NCBI RefSeq assembly: GCF_022448905.1
Contig: NZ_JAKVCW010000020.1
Span: 1-64,000, forward strand
Source of the DNA: Shimia sp.
GTDB lineage: Bacteria; Pseudomonadota; Alphaproteobacteria; Rhodobacterales; Rhodobacteraceae
Reading direction: 5' to 3'
Length of the DNA: 64,000 nucleotides
Shown here one piece after another: positions 1 to 8,356 of this stretch. The notes under the pieces were generated by a model. That model was not told the DNA's origin. It did not search any database and saw only the letters and a list, made by a program, of their open reading frames with translations. The translations under genes were made by a program, and so were the position numbers. The stretch's first letter is position 1, and every line of letters starts with the position of its first letter.

Positions 1-352
1 TTCCTACCACCCCAGCCACTAATCTGAACATCAGCGCTTATCGACTCCGTGACAGTACATTGCCCCCCAATGTGCACCAAAATCACCCGCATCGAACGCC
101 CCGCACGATGCCACACCTCGATAACCCAATCCTTTAAACTTGGCGCGTTGCCCGCGACCACCTCCCTGCGATCACACTTTTCCAACAAACAACTGCTTCC
201 CACCAAGTATCCTCAATGGAAACTCACTGTCCCCACAAGCAAATGTGTCAATCTTTAGGCGACTTTGAATCAAAATTTTGCTACTCGTTGCGTATCCAAA
301 AAACGATAGACACAGCTCTTTTGGTTTTTTCAGCATTTGAGGAGGCTACAAA
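1..352. other. Leading intergenic region, no gene seen
   Basis: No supported coding region lies before the RTX gene. The one open frame of note (49-258, plus strand) encodes a Thr/Pro/Cys-rich peptide with no family resemblance and no ribosome binding site, so it is left out. The only clear signal is the strong Shine-Dalgarno sequence GAGGAGG at about 340-346, which serves the RTX gene at 353. Confidence 0.6.
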
Positions 353-1216
353 ATGCCAATTTTGACAATCGACGGCACCCATTTGTCCGACACCCTTTTG
401 GTCAACGAAATCACTTATCCAGGCGCTTACACCGGGTTTCAAATTTCCGGCAATGAAGGCGACGATGTGATCACCGTTACGGGTTTACTACCAGCCGAAA
501 TCAACGGCGGCACAGGAAATGACACGTTGAGCGGTGGCCGAGCCAATGACACAATTGATGGTGGTGCCGGCAACGATGTGATCTTTGGCGGGCGCGGCGA
601 CGACCGCCTGCTCGGCGGCGACGGAAATGACATCATCAACGCTGGCAACGGTGCGGACGAGGTGTTCGGCGGCAGCGGCAATGATCTGCTGAATGGCGCC
701 GGCGGGAATGATTATCTGGCCGGAGACCATGGGAACGACACTATCAATGGCGGCTCCGGCGACGATTTCATCTTTGGCAGCAAGGGTCACAATCTCCTGT
801 CTGGCGGCGGCGGAAACGACACGGTCAACACGGGCGACCAAACCTCCACAGCAGATGGGGGCGAAGGGGATGATCTGATTGTCGCGCGCCTCAAAAAAGG
901 CGGGGACCATATTCTAACTGGCGGGACCGGCGCGGACACGTTTGAGTTTATCTATCAGACCCATAAGAAAAGTTCCGATGTTGTTATCACCGACTTTGAA
1001 CTTGGCGTTGATGATCTGATCATCGGCGGTCAGGATTCGCAAACTTGGCTTGAGAACAATCTGGCTTTTGCGGCCACATTTGGTCTGGACCTGGTGACGG
1101 AAGTTGACGGCAACACGGTTCTCAACATCGGCTCAAATGACTCGATCACTTTCGAAGGGATCTCTTTGGCCGAGGTTGAAACCTACTTCGAAGACATCGG
1201 GATCGCGCTCGGCTAA
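353..1216 (+). CDS. RTX (hemolysin-type calcium-binding repeat) protein
   Basis: A 287-residue protein with roughly a dozen glycine/aspartate-rich nonapeptide repeats (GGxGNDxU type) between about residues 45 and 200. In RTX proteins such repeats bind calcium and fold as a beta roll after type I secretion. The C-terminal part has the VITDFELGVDDLI pattern common after RTX repeats, consistent with an uncleaved C-terminal secretion signal, and there is no N-terminal signal peptide. The first 45 residues are too short for an enzymatic domain, so this is essentially repeats plus export tail. The ATG follows a GAGGAGG site. No ABC/HlyD/TolC secretion genes are in the window, so any exporter must be elsewhere. 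Family assignment is firm; biological role is unknown. Confidence 0.85.
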   Translation: MPILTIDGTHLSDTLLVNEITYPGAYTGFQISGNEGDDVITVTGLLPAEINGGTGNDTLSGGRANDTIDGGAGNDVIFGGRGDDRLLGGDGNDIINAGNGADEVFGGSGNDLLNGAGGNDYLAGDHGNDTINGGSGDDFIFGSKGHNLLSGGGGNDTVNTGDQTSTADGGEGDDLIVARLKKGGDHILTGGTGADTFEFIYQTHKKSSDVVITDFELGVDDLIIGGQDSQTWLENNLAFAATFGLDLVTEVDGNTVLNIGSNDSITFEGISLAEVETYFEDIGIALG

Positions 1217-1359
1217 AATCCGAAAAATCGCAGTCAGATTGGGCAGCGCTCTTCCACTTTATGGCCGATGAAGTGGTCCGGTATTCATTTGGGCCACTTT
1301 GTTTTTGCGCAGGATCAACAGACAAAAAAACCGACAACAAGGTCAGCCTGCGAGTTAGC

Positions 1360-3849
1360 TCACTCCAGAATGCCCCGCCAATCTGTCTCTTGCACGGGCT
1401 TGGCCACACATCGCGGCTGTGGCCCGCCGGGAAGCGCGAGGCCTTGCGGCATATCACGTGTCGATATCAAAACCAACTTCGCTTCCGGAAACCGGCTGTA
1501 CCCCATATTCAACAAGTCCCAACCGGACTGACCACTGTCCAGATTCAGGTCGCTGACCAGAAGTGCCAGGTCAGACAAATCGCCCAGCTTTGTGCATCCT
1601 TCGGCAAATGACTTAGCGGTGACCACGTCAAACCCCAGCTTCGCCAAATCTCGCGCGGTAGTGCGCAAGTAAACTGCGTCATCGTCAATGACCAAAGCAC
1701 GCCCAACCGATGCGCCCTGTACAGTTAGGAGAACCTCCTCCCGATAAGGCGGAAAGCGCATACTCACTGTGGTCCCGTGGTCCTCATCACAGGCATTACT
1801 CTCCAGAAGTAATGCGCCGCCTGACTGGTGCACAAATCCGTCGACCATCGACAAGCCAAGCCCGGTACCGCCGCCGTCGGCACGCTGTGAAAAGAATGGC
1901 TCAGTTGCACGTCTGCGGACAGCCTCGCTCATACCGCGACCGGTGTCGCGTACAACCACCTCCGCCCCGCCACTCGCAGTGGCCCGCACCTGAACACTCA
2001 CCAGGCCTGCGCCGTCAATCGCCTGTCCAGCATTGACACAAAGGTTGAGCACGGCGCTCTCCAACTGCCCTGGGTCAACCCGCGCGAACACAGGCTCGTC
2101 CGGCACGTCAACGGTCATGTCCACCGTTTCCGGCATGCCGATTTCCAACAAGTCGGCCATACCCTCAACCAATTGACCAACATCGGTGACTTGTGGTTCC
2201 AAGTGTTGCTTGCGCGCAAAGGCCAGCAGACGTTCGGTCAACGACACCCCAAGGTCCAGAGCCGAGCGGATGCGGGCCTGCAACTCCTTGGACCGTTCCG
2301 CATCCGCGTCCTCCAAGAGGTGTACATTGCCAGAAATACTCGACAGGATATTACCGAAGTCATGCGCCACTTCGCCTGACACCTTGCCCAATGCTTCCAC
2401 ACGACGGATTTCCTCAAGCCGCTGCTCCATGCGCTTGCGCTCGGTGGTTTCCGACAGCAGCCAGACCTCTTCGCCATTGGGCAGTGGCGAGCGGCGCAGT
2501 TCCAGCACATTGCCTGCTGGATCGATATACTCCTCAAACCCGCCATGCTCGCTGGCAGACGTTTGACGCTCAAAACTCGACTCAGAAATCAAATCAACCA
2601 CTTTGACTTTTTCACCCGACTGAGCCGCAGGCAATCTCAGGAGCGCTCGTAGATTCGCGTTTTCTGCTTCGATCCACCCGCCCGCTGTGGCAATGGCCAC
2701 CCCGTCTTTGATGTTGCGAAAAACACGGGAAAACAGCGCGTTCTGGTGCCCAACTTGACGCGTCCGCCGCTCCAGATTGCGCGCGCTCTCCCGAAACACG
2801 TGAAACGCCGCATACAACTGACCAATTTCATCATCCGGCGCCGGCCCTTTCGGGAGGTCCGTACGATGATTTCCCGCAGCCAAACTCCGCATCGCCGCCG
2901 CGATCAAATGCAAGTTGCGCGCGACGTAACGAGACACATAAAGCGACGAGGAAATTGCCACCATCAGGCTCACAACGGTCAGCGCCAAAAAAGCTTTCTT
3001 GGCAAAGGCAAGGTTGCTCGATGTTTCCTGCCGCGCCTGCGATAAACGTTCCTCCGCCTCAAACACTTGTACCGCTGCAAAGGTGCTCACCCGCTTCGTT
3101 TCCTGCCGAATACGAAACAAGGCATTCTCCGCATCCAACCGCGCGGCCAAATCACGATGCTTTAGAACAAACAGGCTTTCGCTGCGACGCGTGGCCGCCT
3201 CAATTTCTGCCAAGGTTGCCTCATGCATCGGGCTCACTGTCCGCAGCGCCGCATCACGTTGCTTGCTGTACCGGCGGCTGAACTCTCCAAGCTCGATCAA
3301 GGCGATGGCCCGCCCGGCACCTAGGGCGCTTGCCGTCAACTGCTGCAACGCGGCCCAGACTTCACGTTCCGCCAAAGGCAACGCCTTGTCACTGGCCAAC
3401 CGGCGCACCCGTTGGTTCAGGCGTTCCAAGTCCCGGTCAATTGCCGCCAGTTCCGCCTGCCGGGCGGTCTGCGGCGTCAATGCATTTGTCAGGTCGTCGA
3501 TGGCCAATCGCAACCGCGCCACCGGCAAATCCAGCGCAGCATCTCCAGCCGACAAAGCTTCAACCCGGTTCAGGTTTTCGAGAACCTTGTTCCTTTCCTG
3601 CTCCAACTGAAACGGAGGAAACAACGCATGCAGGAAGGGTGCAGAGGTCGCGAGATCTGCGGATTCTCGCGACAGGTCCAAGGCGTCAGACACCTCCGCC
3701 AAGGTTTCCTTGTGCAAGACGTTCATCCAGAGCTCGGTACGATTTAGGACTAGAATGCCGATCAGGCTAACCAGCAGGATCAACCCAAACAGAACAGCAA
3801 TGGCGGCAGACAGGCGAAACCGCACACTCAAGCGCGCCAGTACCGACAT
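1360..3849 (-). CDS. Hybrid sensor histidine kinase (TorS/NtrB-like, C-terminal receiver)
   Basis: An 829-residue membrane histidine kinase. Transmembrane segments lie at about residues 12-35 and 284-306 and enclose a helical periplasmic sensor of about 245 residues; a HAMP linker (about 307-362) and a PAS-like segment (about 372-468) follow. The H box has His496 (VAHDFGN), the ATPase domain has the N box (NLCVNAGQA), DTGRGM and GTGLGLS, and a receiver domain (about 716-829) has acidic residues DDD at 722-724, phosphoacceptor Asp767 and a conserved Lys in AKP. It abuts the response regulator gene (shared base at 3849), so the two are a pair. The long helical sensor resembles TorS-type sensors that read a periplasmic binding protein. 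The divergent neighbour encodes such a binding protein; the link is inference. Confidence 0.9.
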   Translation of the reverse strand: MSVLARLSVRFRLSAAIAVLFGLILLVSLIGILVLNRTELWMNVLHKETLAEVSDALDLSRESADLATSAPFLHALFPPFQLEQERNKVLENLNRVEALSAGDAALDLPVARLRLAIDDLTNALTPQTARQAELAAIDRDLERLNQRVRRLASDKALPLAEREVWAALQQLTASALGAGRAIALIELGEFSRRYSKQRDAALRTVSPMHEATLAEIEAATRRSESLFVLKHRDLAARLDAENALFRIRQETKRVSTFAAVQVFEAEERLSQARQETSSNLAFAKKAFLALTVVSLMVAISSSLYVSRYVARNLHLIAAAMRSLAAGNHRTDLPKGPAPDDEIGQLYAAFHVFRESARNLERRTRQVGHQNALFSRVFRNIKDGVAIATAGGWIEAENANLRALLRLPAAQSGEKVKVVDLISESSFERQTSASEHGGFEEYIDPAGNVLELRRSPLPNGEEVWLLSETTERKRMEQRLEEIRRVEALGKVSGEVAHDFGNILSSISGNVHLLEDADAERSKELQARIRSALDLGVSLTERLLAFARKQHLEPQVTDVGQLVEGMADLLEIGMPETVDMTVDVPDEPVFARVDPGQLESAVLNLCVNAGQAIDGAGLVSVQVRATASGGAEVVVRDTGRGMSEAVRRRATEPFFSQRADGGGTGLGLSMVDGFVHQSGGALLLESNACDEDHGTTVSMRFPPYREEVLLTVQGASVGRALVIDDDAVYLRTTARDLAKLGFDVVTAKSFAEGCTKLGDLSDLALLVSDLNLDSGQSGWDLLNMGYSRFPEAKLVLISTRDMPQGLALPGGPQPRCVAKPVQETDWRGILE

Positions 3850-4577
3850 TACAGCGTTTCCGCGCCAAGGTTAAAAATGTAACCCTGCGCCCGCCGTGTC
3901 TGCAAATGCACAGGCTTTGACGGCACAGGCTCAATCTTTCGTCTCAATCGCAAGATCAAAACATCAATGGTGCGGTCCACATAGCGCTCCACATCTGAGC
4001 CCAGCTCCTTGAGAAGTTCTGGCCTCGGGATCACCCGATTGGGATTGCGAGCAAAATACTCTAACAGACGATACTCCGCGTTGGTGAGAGGAACCTCTTC
4101 GCCTTCCCGATCCAAGAGCCGACGGGATTGCACATCAATCCGCATATCTCGAAAGGCAATCCCCTGCCCGCTTGCGACACTTGGTTTGGCGGTGCCATGC
4201 CCGTAGCGCCGCAGGACGGCCCGAATGCGGGCCACCAACTCGCGCGGATTAAACGGCTTGATCAGATAGTCATCCGCGCCGGTTTCCAGCCCGATGATCT
4301 TGTCAATCTCGTCCCCCACACCGGTCAGCATCACGATCGGGATCTCATAGCGTTCCCGTATGTGGATCGCCAAGGTCAAGCCGGACTCTCCGCGCAGTCG
4401 CAAGTCGATCAGGGCCATATCGATATGTGGCGGATCTCCCAGCGCCATGAAGGCCGCAATGTCAGGACAACAGACCGCGCCGAACCCGCTGTCCCGCATC
4501 AAAGCGGACAGAGTGTCACGTACGCTCTCGTCATCATCCACGATCGCAATGAGCGGCTCGGCCTGGCCCGTAATCAT
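3849..4577 (-). CDS. OmpR-family response regulator
   Basis: A 242-residue two-domain regulator. The N-terminal receiver (about 8-122) has acidic residues DDD at 14-16, phosphoacceptor Asp58 (ALIDLRL), the conserved Thr (MLTG) and Lys (IKPF). The C-terminal winged helix (about 140-238) has the OmpR-type pattern LTNAEYRLLEYF and the recognition-helix region ending VDRTIDVLILRLRRKIE. It is the first gene of a two-gene minus-strand operon with the hybrid kinase and is divergent from the phnD-like gene across a 258-bp gap. It most likely binds in that gap, where two GTTAACA elements lie 31 bp apart. Overall layout resembles TorR, but the target genes are not tor genes. Confidence 0.92.
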   Translation of the reverse strand: MITGQAEPLIAIVDDDESVRDTLSALMRDSGFGAVCCPDIAAFMALGDPPHIDMALIDLRLRGESGLTLAIHIRERYEIPIVMLTGVGDEIDKIIGLETGADDYLIKPFNPRELVARIRAVLRRYGHGTAKPSVASGQGIAFRDMRIDVQSRRLLDREGEEVPLTNAEYRLLEYFARNPNRVIPRPELLKELGSDVERYVDRTIDVLILRLRRKIEPVPSKPVHLQTRRAQGYIFNLGAETL

Positions 4578-4691
4578 GAAACCTCATCCCGCGGCATTTT
4601 GTGGCCAATGGGTGTTCCCATTGACCAAGTGTTTTGAATCAGTTCCGCAGATCATGACAGATTGTAAGTCGGCGCGCGCGGCTTTGTAACA

Positions 4692-4732
4692 CTGTTAACA
4701 TTAAACCCTTGTTTCGTCTGTTCCGTTAACAC
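4692..4732. promoter_or_regulatory. Paired GTTAACA elements between the response regulator and phnD-type gene
   Basis: The divergent intergenic region holds CTGTTAACAT at 4692-4701 and CTGTTCCGTTAACA at 4718-4731. The shared core GTTAACA begins at 4694 and again at 4725, a spacing of 31 bp, close to three helical turns. Direct repeats on one face of the helix are typical of OmpR-family operators, and CTGTT resembles the start of the TorR box. That the neighbouring response regulator binds here is inference. Confidence 0.4.
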
Positions 4733-4835
4733 AAGCCTGCTCGCGGGCAAGCTCGCCACTCTCCTAAGCTGCTCTGGTCAGCGCCTTGCCTTGGGGCCAA
4801 TGTTCCACACGGCATGCGTTATAAGGGAGGATACC

Positions 4836-5813
4836 ATGACACCAATTTTTACCCGCGCCGCGACGGCTTTGGGCATCCTGTCGGTCAGCGCCTTTGCCGC
4901 TGCTGCCAATTGTGCAGATCGGGGCGCTTTGGACGAGCTTTACTGTGACGCCAATGGCGATCTGGTTGCGGACACGCCAACCGATCCGGCCGAGTTGCGC
5001 AACCCGGACACACTGGTTTTTGCTTACACCCCGGTTGAAGACCCCGCCGTTTATGCTGACATCTGGGCACCGTTTATTACCCATATGGAAGACGTGACTG
5101 GTAAAGGCGTGCAGTTCTTCGCCGTGCAATCCAACTCCGCCGAAGTCGAAGCCATGCGCTCTGGTCGCTTGCACGTTGCAGGCTTCTCCACTGGCCCAAC
5201 ACCATTTGCGGTGAACCTCGCCGGTGCTGTGCCCTTTGCCATCATGGGCGCCGAGGATGGCCAGTTCGGCTATAAACTGCAGGTCTTCACGCAGGCCGAC
5301 AGCGACATCCAAGCGGTCAAAGACCTCGCAGGCCGCCGCGTTGCGCATACCTCGCCCACCTCCAACTCCGGCAACCAAGCGCCTCGCGCGTTGTTCCCAT
5401 CCTTGGGTGTCGAGCCGGACAAGGACTACGAAGTGACTTATTCTGGCTCCCATGACCAATCCATGCTGGGTGTTGTGGCTGGTGACTATGATGCGGCTCC
5501 AGTGGCTTCCGAAGTGGTGGAGCGCATGGCGGAACGCGGTCTCTATGATCCCAAAGACGTGCGTATGGTCTGGGAAAGCGATCCGTTCCCAACCACGTCT
5601 TTCACCGTGGCCCACAACCTGGACCCGGAACTGTCCGAAAAGATCAAAGAGGCCTTCTTCACCTTTGAATTCTCCGGCACCAAACTGGGCGAAGAATTTG
5701 CCGGTGTGAGCAAGTTCATCCCAATCACTTACAAGGATCAGTGGGCGGTCATCCGTCAGATCCAGAGTTCCAACGGCGTGGAATACACCCCGCAGGGTCT
5801 CGCAGGTAAGTAA
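4836..5813 (+). CDS. phnD: PhnD-family ABC transporter substrate-binding protein (phosphonate/phosphate ester type)
   Basis: A 325-residue periplasmic binding protein with an N-terminal signal peptide (hydrophobic segment ending near AAANCADRG). The start at 4836 is chosen because AAGGGAGG lies just upstream and the signal peptide begins there. The mature protein has the PhnD/PtxB-type fold signature: a segment reading out the bound group (TSPTSNSGNQ) and a SGSHDQSM segment. It heads an operon with an ATPase and two PhnE-type permeases. A hairpin follows the stop codon, as is common after binding-protein genes. It differs clearly from the second PhnD of the window (37860-38762), so the ligand is probably different; phosphite, phosphate esters or a particular phosphonate are all possible. 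Family is firm, ligand unknown. Confidence 0.85.
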   Translation: MTPIFTRAATALGILSVSAFAAAANCADRGALDELYCDANGDLVADTPTDPAELRNPDTLVFAYTPVEDPAVYADIWAPFITHMEDVTGKGVQFFAVQSNSAEVEAMRSGRLHVAGFSTGPTPFAVNLAGAVPFAIMGAEDGQFGYKLQVFTQADSDIQAVKDLAGRRVAHTSPTSNSGNQAPRALFPSLGVEPDKDYEVTYSGSHDQSMLGVVAGDYDAAPVASEVVERMAERGLYDPKDVRMVWESDPFPTTSFTVAHNLDPELSEKIKEAFFTFEFSGTKLGEEFAGVSKFIPITYKDQWAVIRQIQSSNGVEYTPQGLAGK

Positions 5814-5830
5814 CTAAATCACCAAACAAA

Positions 5831-5864
5831 GCCCGGATAGCGCGCATCGCTGTCCGGGCCTTTT
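5831..5864 (+). terminator. Intra-operon hairpin after the phnD-type gene
   Basis: GCCCGGATAGCG and CGCTGTCCGGGC form a long stem (arms 5831-5842 and 5848-5859) followed by CTTTTC. Its place directly after the binding-protein gene suggests partial termination or mRNA protection, giving more binding protein than membrane components. Confidence 0.6.
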
Positions 5865-5927
5865 CGGCCCTGTGTGCGATCAGACACCGCGTCACAGGTA
5901 AAGCCGCGCTATGCCCGAGAGACCGCA

Positions 5928-6701
5928 ATGCTAAAAATATCAAAACTCACAAAACGTTACGGCTCGGGCGACCCCGTGCTCAAAGAACTCGACTTGACTG
6001 TCGAAGGCGATCAACTGACCTCAGTCATCGGCTCGTCAGGCGCCGGCAAAAGCACGCTGCTGCGCTGTATCAACCGGCTGGTTGAACCCACATCTGGCTC
6101 CGTTGATTTGAACGGCACAGAGTTCACCGCCCTAAAGGGGCGCGAGCTACGCACGGCGCGGCGTCGTATCGGCATGGTGTTCCAAAGCTTCAACCTGATC
6201 GACCGCTTGACCGTGATGGAAAACGTGCAATCCGGTCGCCTTGGTTACATCTCCACCTGGGCGGCCCTCACCCGCCGCTACCCCCGCGAAGACATCCGCC
6301 ACGCCTATGAGTTGATGGAACGAGTTGGTATTGCCCATTACGCCGATCGCCGAGCCGACGAGCTGTCCGGCGGCGAGCGTCAAAGGGTCGGCGTGGTCCG
6401 CGCACTGATGCAACGCCCGGAAATCCTGCTGGCGGATGAACCCACCGCTTCACTTGATCCCAAAACCTCCGAGCAAATCATGTCACTCCTGCGCGACCTG
6501 GCGTCAGAATTGAAGCTCCCGGTGATCATAAACATCCACAATGTCACCGAAGCCAAAGAATACAGCGACCGCATAGTTGGCATGCGCTATGGCCGCATCA
6601 TCTTTGACGACCTGCCGGGCAAGCTGACCCAATCCGAGATGGATGAAATATACGCTGGCGTACCCGCGATGGACCGTGCCGAAGTGGGAGCCGTGGCATG
6701 A
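5928..6701 (+). CDS. phnC: PhnC-type ABC transporter ATP-binding protein
   Basis: A 257-residue ABC ATPase. Walker A is GSSGAGKST (about residue 35), the signature LSGGE and Walker [13 protein letters not shown] follow, with the switch histidine in NIHNV. The PhnC family is indicated by the VIINIHNVTEAKEYSDRIVGM region and by the partner genes. The ATG at 5928 is preferred over an in-frame GTG at 5874 because homologous ATPases begin with a short beta strand such as LKISKLTKRYG. It couples ATP hydrolysis to uptake through the two PhnE-type permeases that follow; its stop overlaps the start of the next gene (ATGA). Confidence 0.88.
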   Translation: MLKISKLTKRYGSGDPVLKELDLTVEGDQLTSVIGSSGAGKSTLLRCINRLVEPTSGSVDLNGTEFTALKGRELRTARRRIGMVFQSFNLIDRLTVMENVQSGRLGYISTWAALTRRYPREDIRHAYELMERVGIAHYADRRADELSGGERQRVGVVRALMQRPEILLADEPTASLDPKTSEQIMSLLRDLASELKLPVIINIHNVTEAKEYSDRIVGMRYGRIIFDDLPGKLTQSEMDEIYAGVPAMDRAEVGAVA

Positions 6702-7492
6702 GCACAGCCAAAGACACTTGGCGCAAACCGCCCTTCATAGCCAACCCGCTCTTGCGCTATGGGCTCTACAGCGCGGTGGCGATCTACGTCATCTTAACAA
6801 TGACCACCCTGCCGATTGACTGGGACCGCGTGTCTGACGGCATGCGCCGTGCACAACGCATCTTCAGCGGAGCGTTTCCTCCGAGTTTTGAGCGCTCTGG
6901 CCTGCTGATAGACGGTTTTCTGGAAAGCCTGAAAATCGCCATCCTCGCCACCGTGGGCGGCATCCTACTCTCAGTACCCCTCGCCTTCATGGCGGCCCGT
7001 AACATTGCCATCAAACCAGTCTACTTTCTGGGCCGCGGCATCATCATTGTCGCGCGCAGCTTCCACCCGGTCATCGTCGCCATCATCTTTGTGAAAGCCG
7101 TCGGCTTTGGACCCTTTGCAGGCGCGCTTACGCTGGTGGTCTACTCCATCGGCTTTGTTGCCAAACTTCTGGCGGAACGCATCGAGGAAATCGACTTTGG
7201 TCAGGTCGAAGCCATGCGCTCTGTGGGCGCTGGCTACCTCGCAACGCTTGTCTACGCAGTCTTCCCGCAGATCATGCCCCGCCTTGTCGGCCTTGGCATC
7301 TATCAACTCGACAGCAATCTGCGTGCCTCCGCCGTGGTCGGCATCGTTGGCGCAGGCGGCATCGGAGCCACCTTGGCCAATGCCTTTGGCCGGTACGACT
7401 ATGACTTCGCGCTCGCCATCACCATGGTCATCGTCAGCGTCATCCTCATTTCAGAGGCAATCAGCGGCTTTATCAGAAAACGGATTGCATGA
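6698..7492 (+). CDS. phnE: PhnE-type ABC transporter permease (first)
   Basis: A 264-residue inner membrane permease with about six transmembrane segments: one near residues 22-40, then a cluster from about 75 onward. The cytoplasmic EAA-type loop is recognisable as VEAMRSVGAGYLATLVYAVFPQ and the C-terminal part has GIVGAGGIGATLANAF, both characteristic of PhnE. The start overlaps the ATPase stop by four bases (ATGA) and its stop overlaps the next permease, so the genes are translationally coupled. With the second PhnE it probably forms a heterodimeric pore. Confidence 0.88.
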   Translation: MSTAKDTWRKPPFIANPLLRYGLYSAVAIYVILTMTTLPIDWDRVSDGMRRAQRIFSGAFPPSFERSGLLIDGFLESLKIAILATVGGILLSVPLAFMAARNIAIKPVYFLGRGIIIVARSFHPVIVAIIFVKAVGFGPFAGALTLVVYSIGFVAKLLAERIEEIDFGQVEAMRSVGAGYLATLVYAVFPQIMPRLVGLGIYQLDSNLRASAVVGIVGAGGIGATLANAFGRYDYDFALAITMVIVSVILISEAISGFIRKRIA

Positions 7493-8301
7493 TGAACAGC
7501 CAAGCAATGCAACACACGCTTGACCACTGGTCCCGCTTCACCCTGAAACAACGCCTCATGCGCTACGGTGGCTTCGCCCTCACCCTGCTTGTGGTCGCCT
7601 GGGCGCTTTCCAGTATCAATGTGATCTGGGAATGGGTCTGGGACGCGCCAGCCCAAATGGGTGATCTCTTTGGCCGTATGATGCCGCCGGACCCCAGCAA
7701 TCTGCCATCTATCTTGGAGGCGATCTGGCAGACCGTGAACATCGCCACGCTGGCCACGATGTTTGCCGTCGTGGTTGCCCTGCCCGTGGCGTATATCTCG
7801 GCCCAGAACACCACGCCCAACCGGCTTTGCCTGTGGATCGGCCGCTTCATTCTGGTCTCGTCCCGCTCGGTCAACACCATCATCTGGGCGCTGCTGTTTG
7901 TGGCCATCTTCGGCCCCGGCATTGTTGCGGGTATTGTCGCGATCATGTTCCGGTCCATCGGCTTTCTCGGCAAACTGCTCGGCGAAGCCATTGAGGAAAT
8001 TGACACAAAACCGGTTGAAGCGCTGGAAGCCTGCGGCGCTTCGCGGTTCAAAATTGTGCTCTATGCCATTGTGCCTCAGGTCATGCCTGCCTTCTTCGCC
8101 GTCGCGATCCTCCGCTGGGACATCAACTTGCGGGAATCCACCGTGTTGGGCCTCGTCGGCGCAGGTGGCATTGGCATGATCCTGCAAGGGGCCATCGACA
8201 CTTTCAACTGGCCGGAGGTCTCCATGGTGTTGCTCACCATCCTCGCGCTGGTGGTCTTTGGCGAAGTCGTCTCTTCCTACTTGCGCAAGAAAATCCTCTG
8301 A
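7489..8301 (+). CDS. phnE: PhnE-type ABC transporter permease (second)
   Basis: A 270-residue permease of the same family as its upstream neighbour. It has an N-terminal transmembrane segment near residues 27-47, the EAA-like loop (VEALEACGASRFKIVLYAIVPQ) and GLVGAGGIGMILQGAI near the C-terminus. The first ATG (7489) overlaps the preceding stop and is immediately followed by a second ATG (7492), which is an equally possible start. It ends the transport part of the operon; a strong terminator-like hairpin follows at 8311. Confidence 0.88.
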   Translation: MMNSQAMQHTLDHWSRFTLKQRLMRYGGFALTLLVVAWALSSINVIWEWVWDAPAQMGDLFGRMMPPDPSNLPSILEAIWQTVNIATLATMFAVVVALPVAYISAQNTTPNRLCLWIGRFILVSSRSVNTIIWALLFVAIFGPGIVAGIVAIMFRSIGFLGKLLGEAIEEIDTKPVEALEACGASRFKIVLYAIVPQVMPAFFAVAILRWDINLRESTVLGLVGAGGIGMILQGAIDTFNWPEVSMVLLTILALVVFGEVVSSYLRKKIL

Positions 8302-8310
8302 CCTTACAAC

Positions 8311-8344
8311 GGCGGCCGACACCCTCGGCCGCCTTTTTTCTTTT
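8311..8344 (+). terminator. Rho-independent terminator after the second phnE
   Basis: GGCGGCCGA (8311-8319) pairs with TCGGCCGCC (8325-8333) around a five-base loop, followed by TTTTTTCTTTT. This is the strongest terminator in the first 10 kb. It lies only 13 bp before the next start codon (8357), so the HAD hydrolase gene would depend on read-through or on a promoter inside phnE. Confidence 0.85.
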
Positions 8345-8356
8345 CGGACGCAACTT

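Noticed and set aside
49-258. 69-residue open frame before the RTX gene
   Set aside because: No ribosome binding site, unusual composition and no family resemblance; likely chance.
439-910. Antisense open frames over the RTX repeats
   Set aside because: Repeats rich in GGN/GAN codons leave all frames open; these are shadows of the RTX gene.
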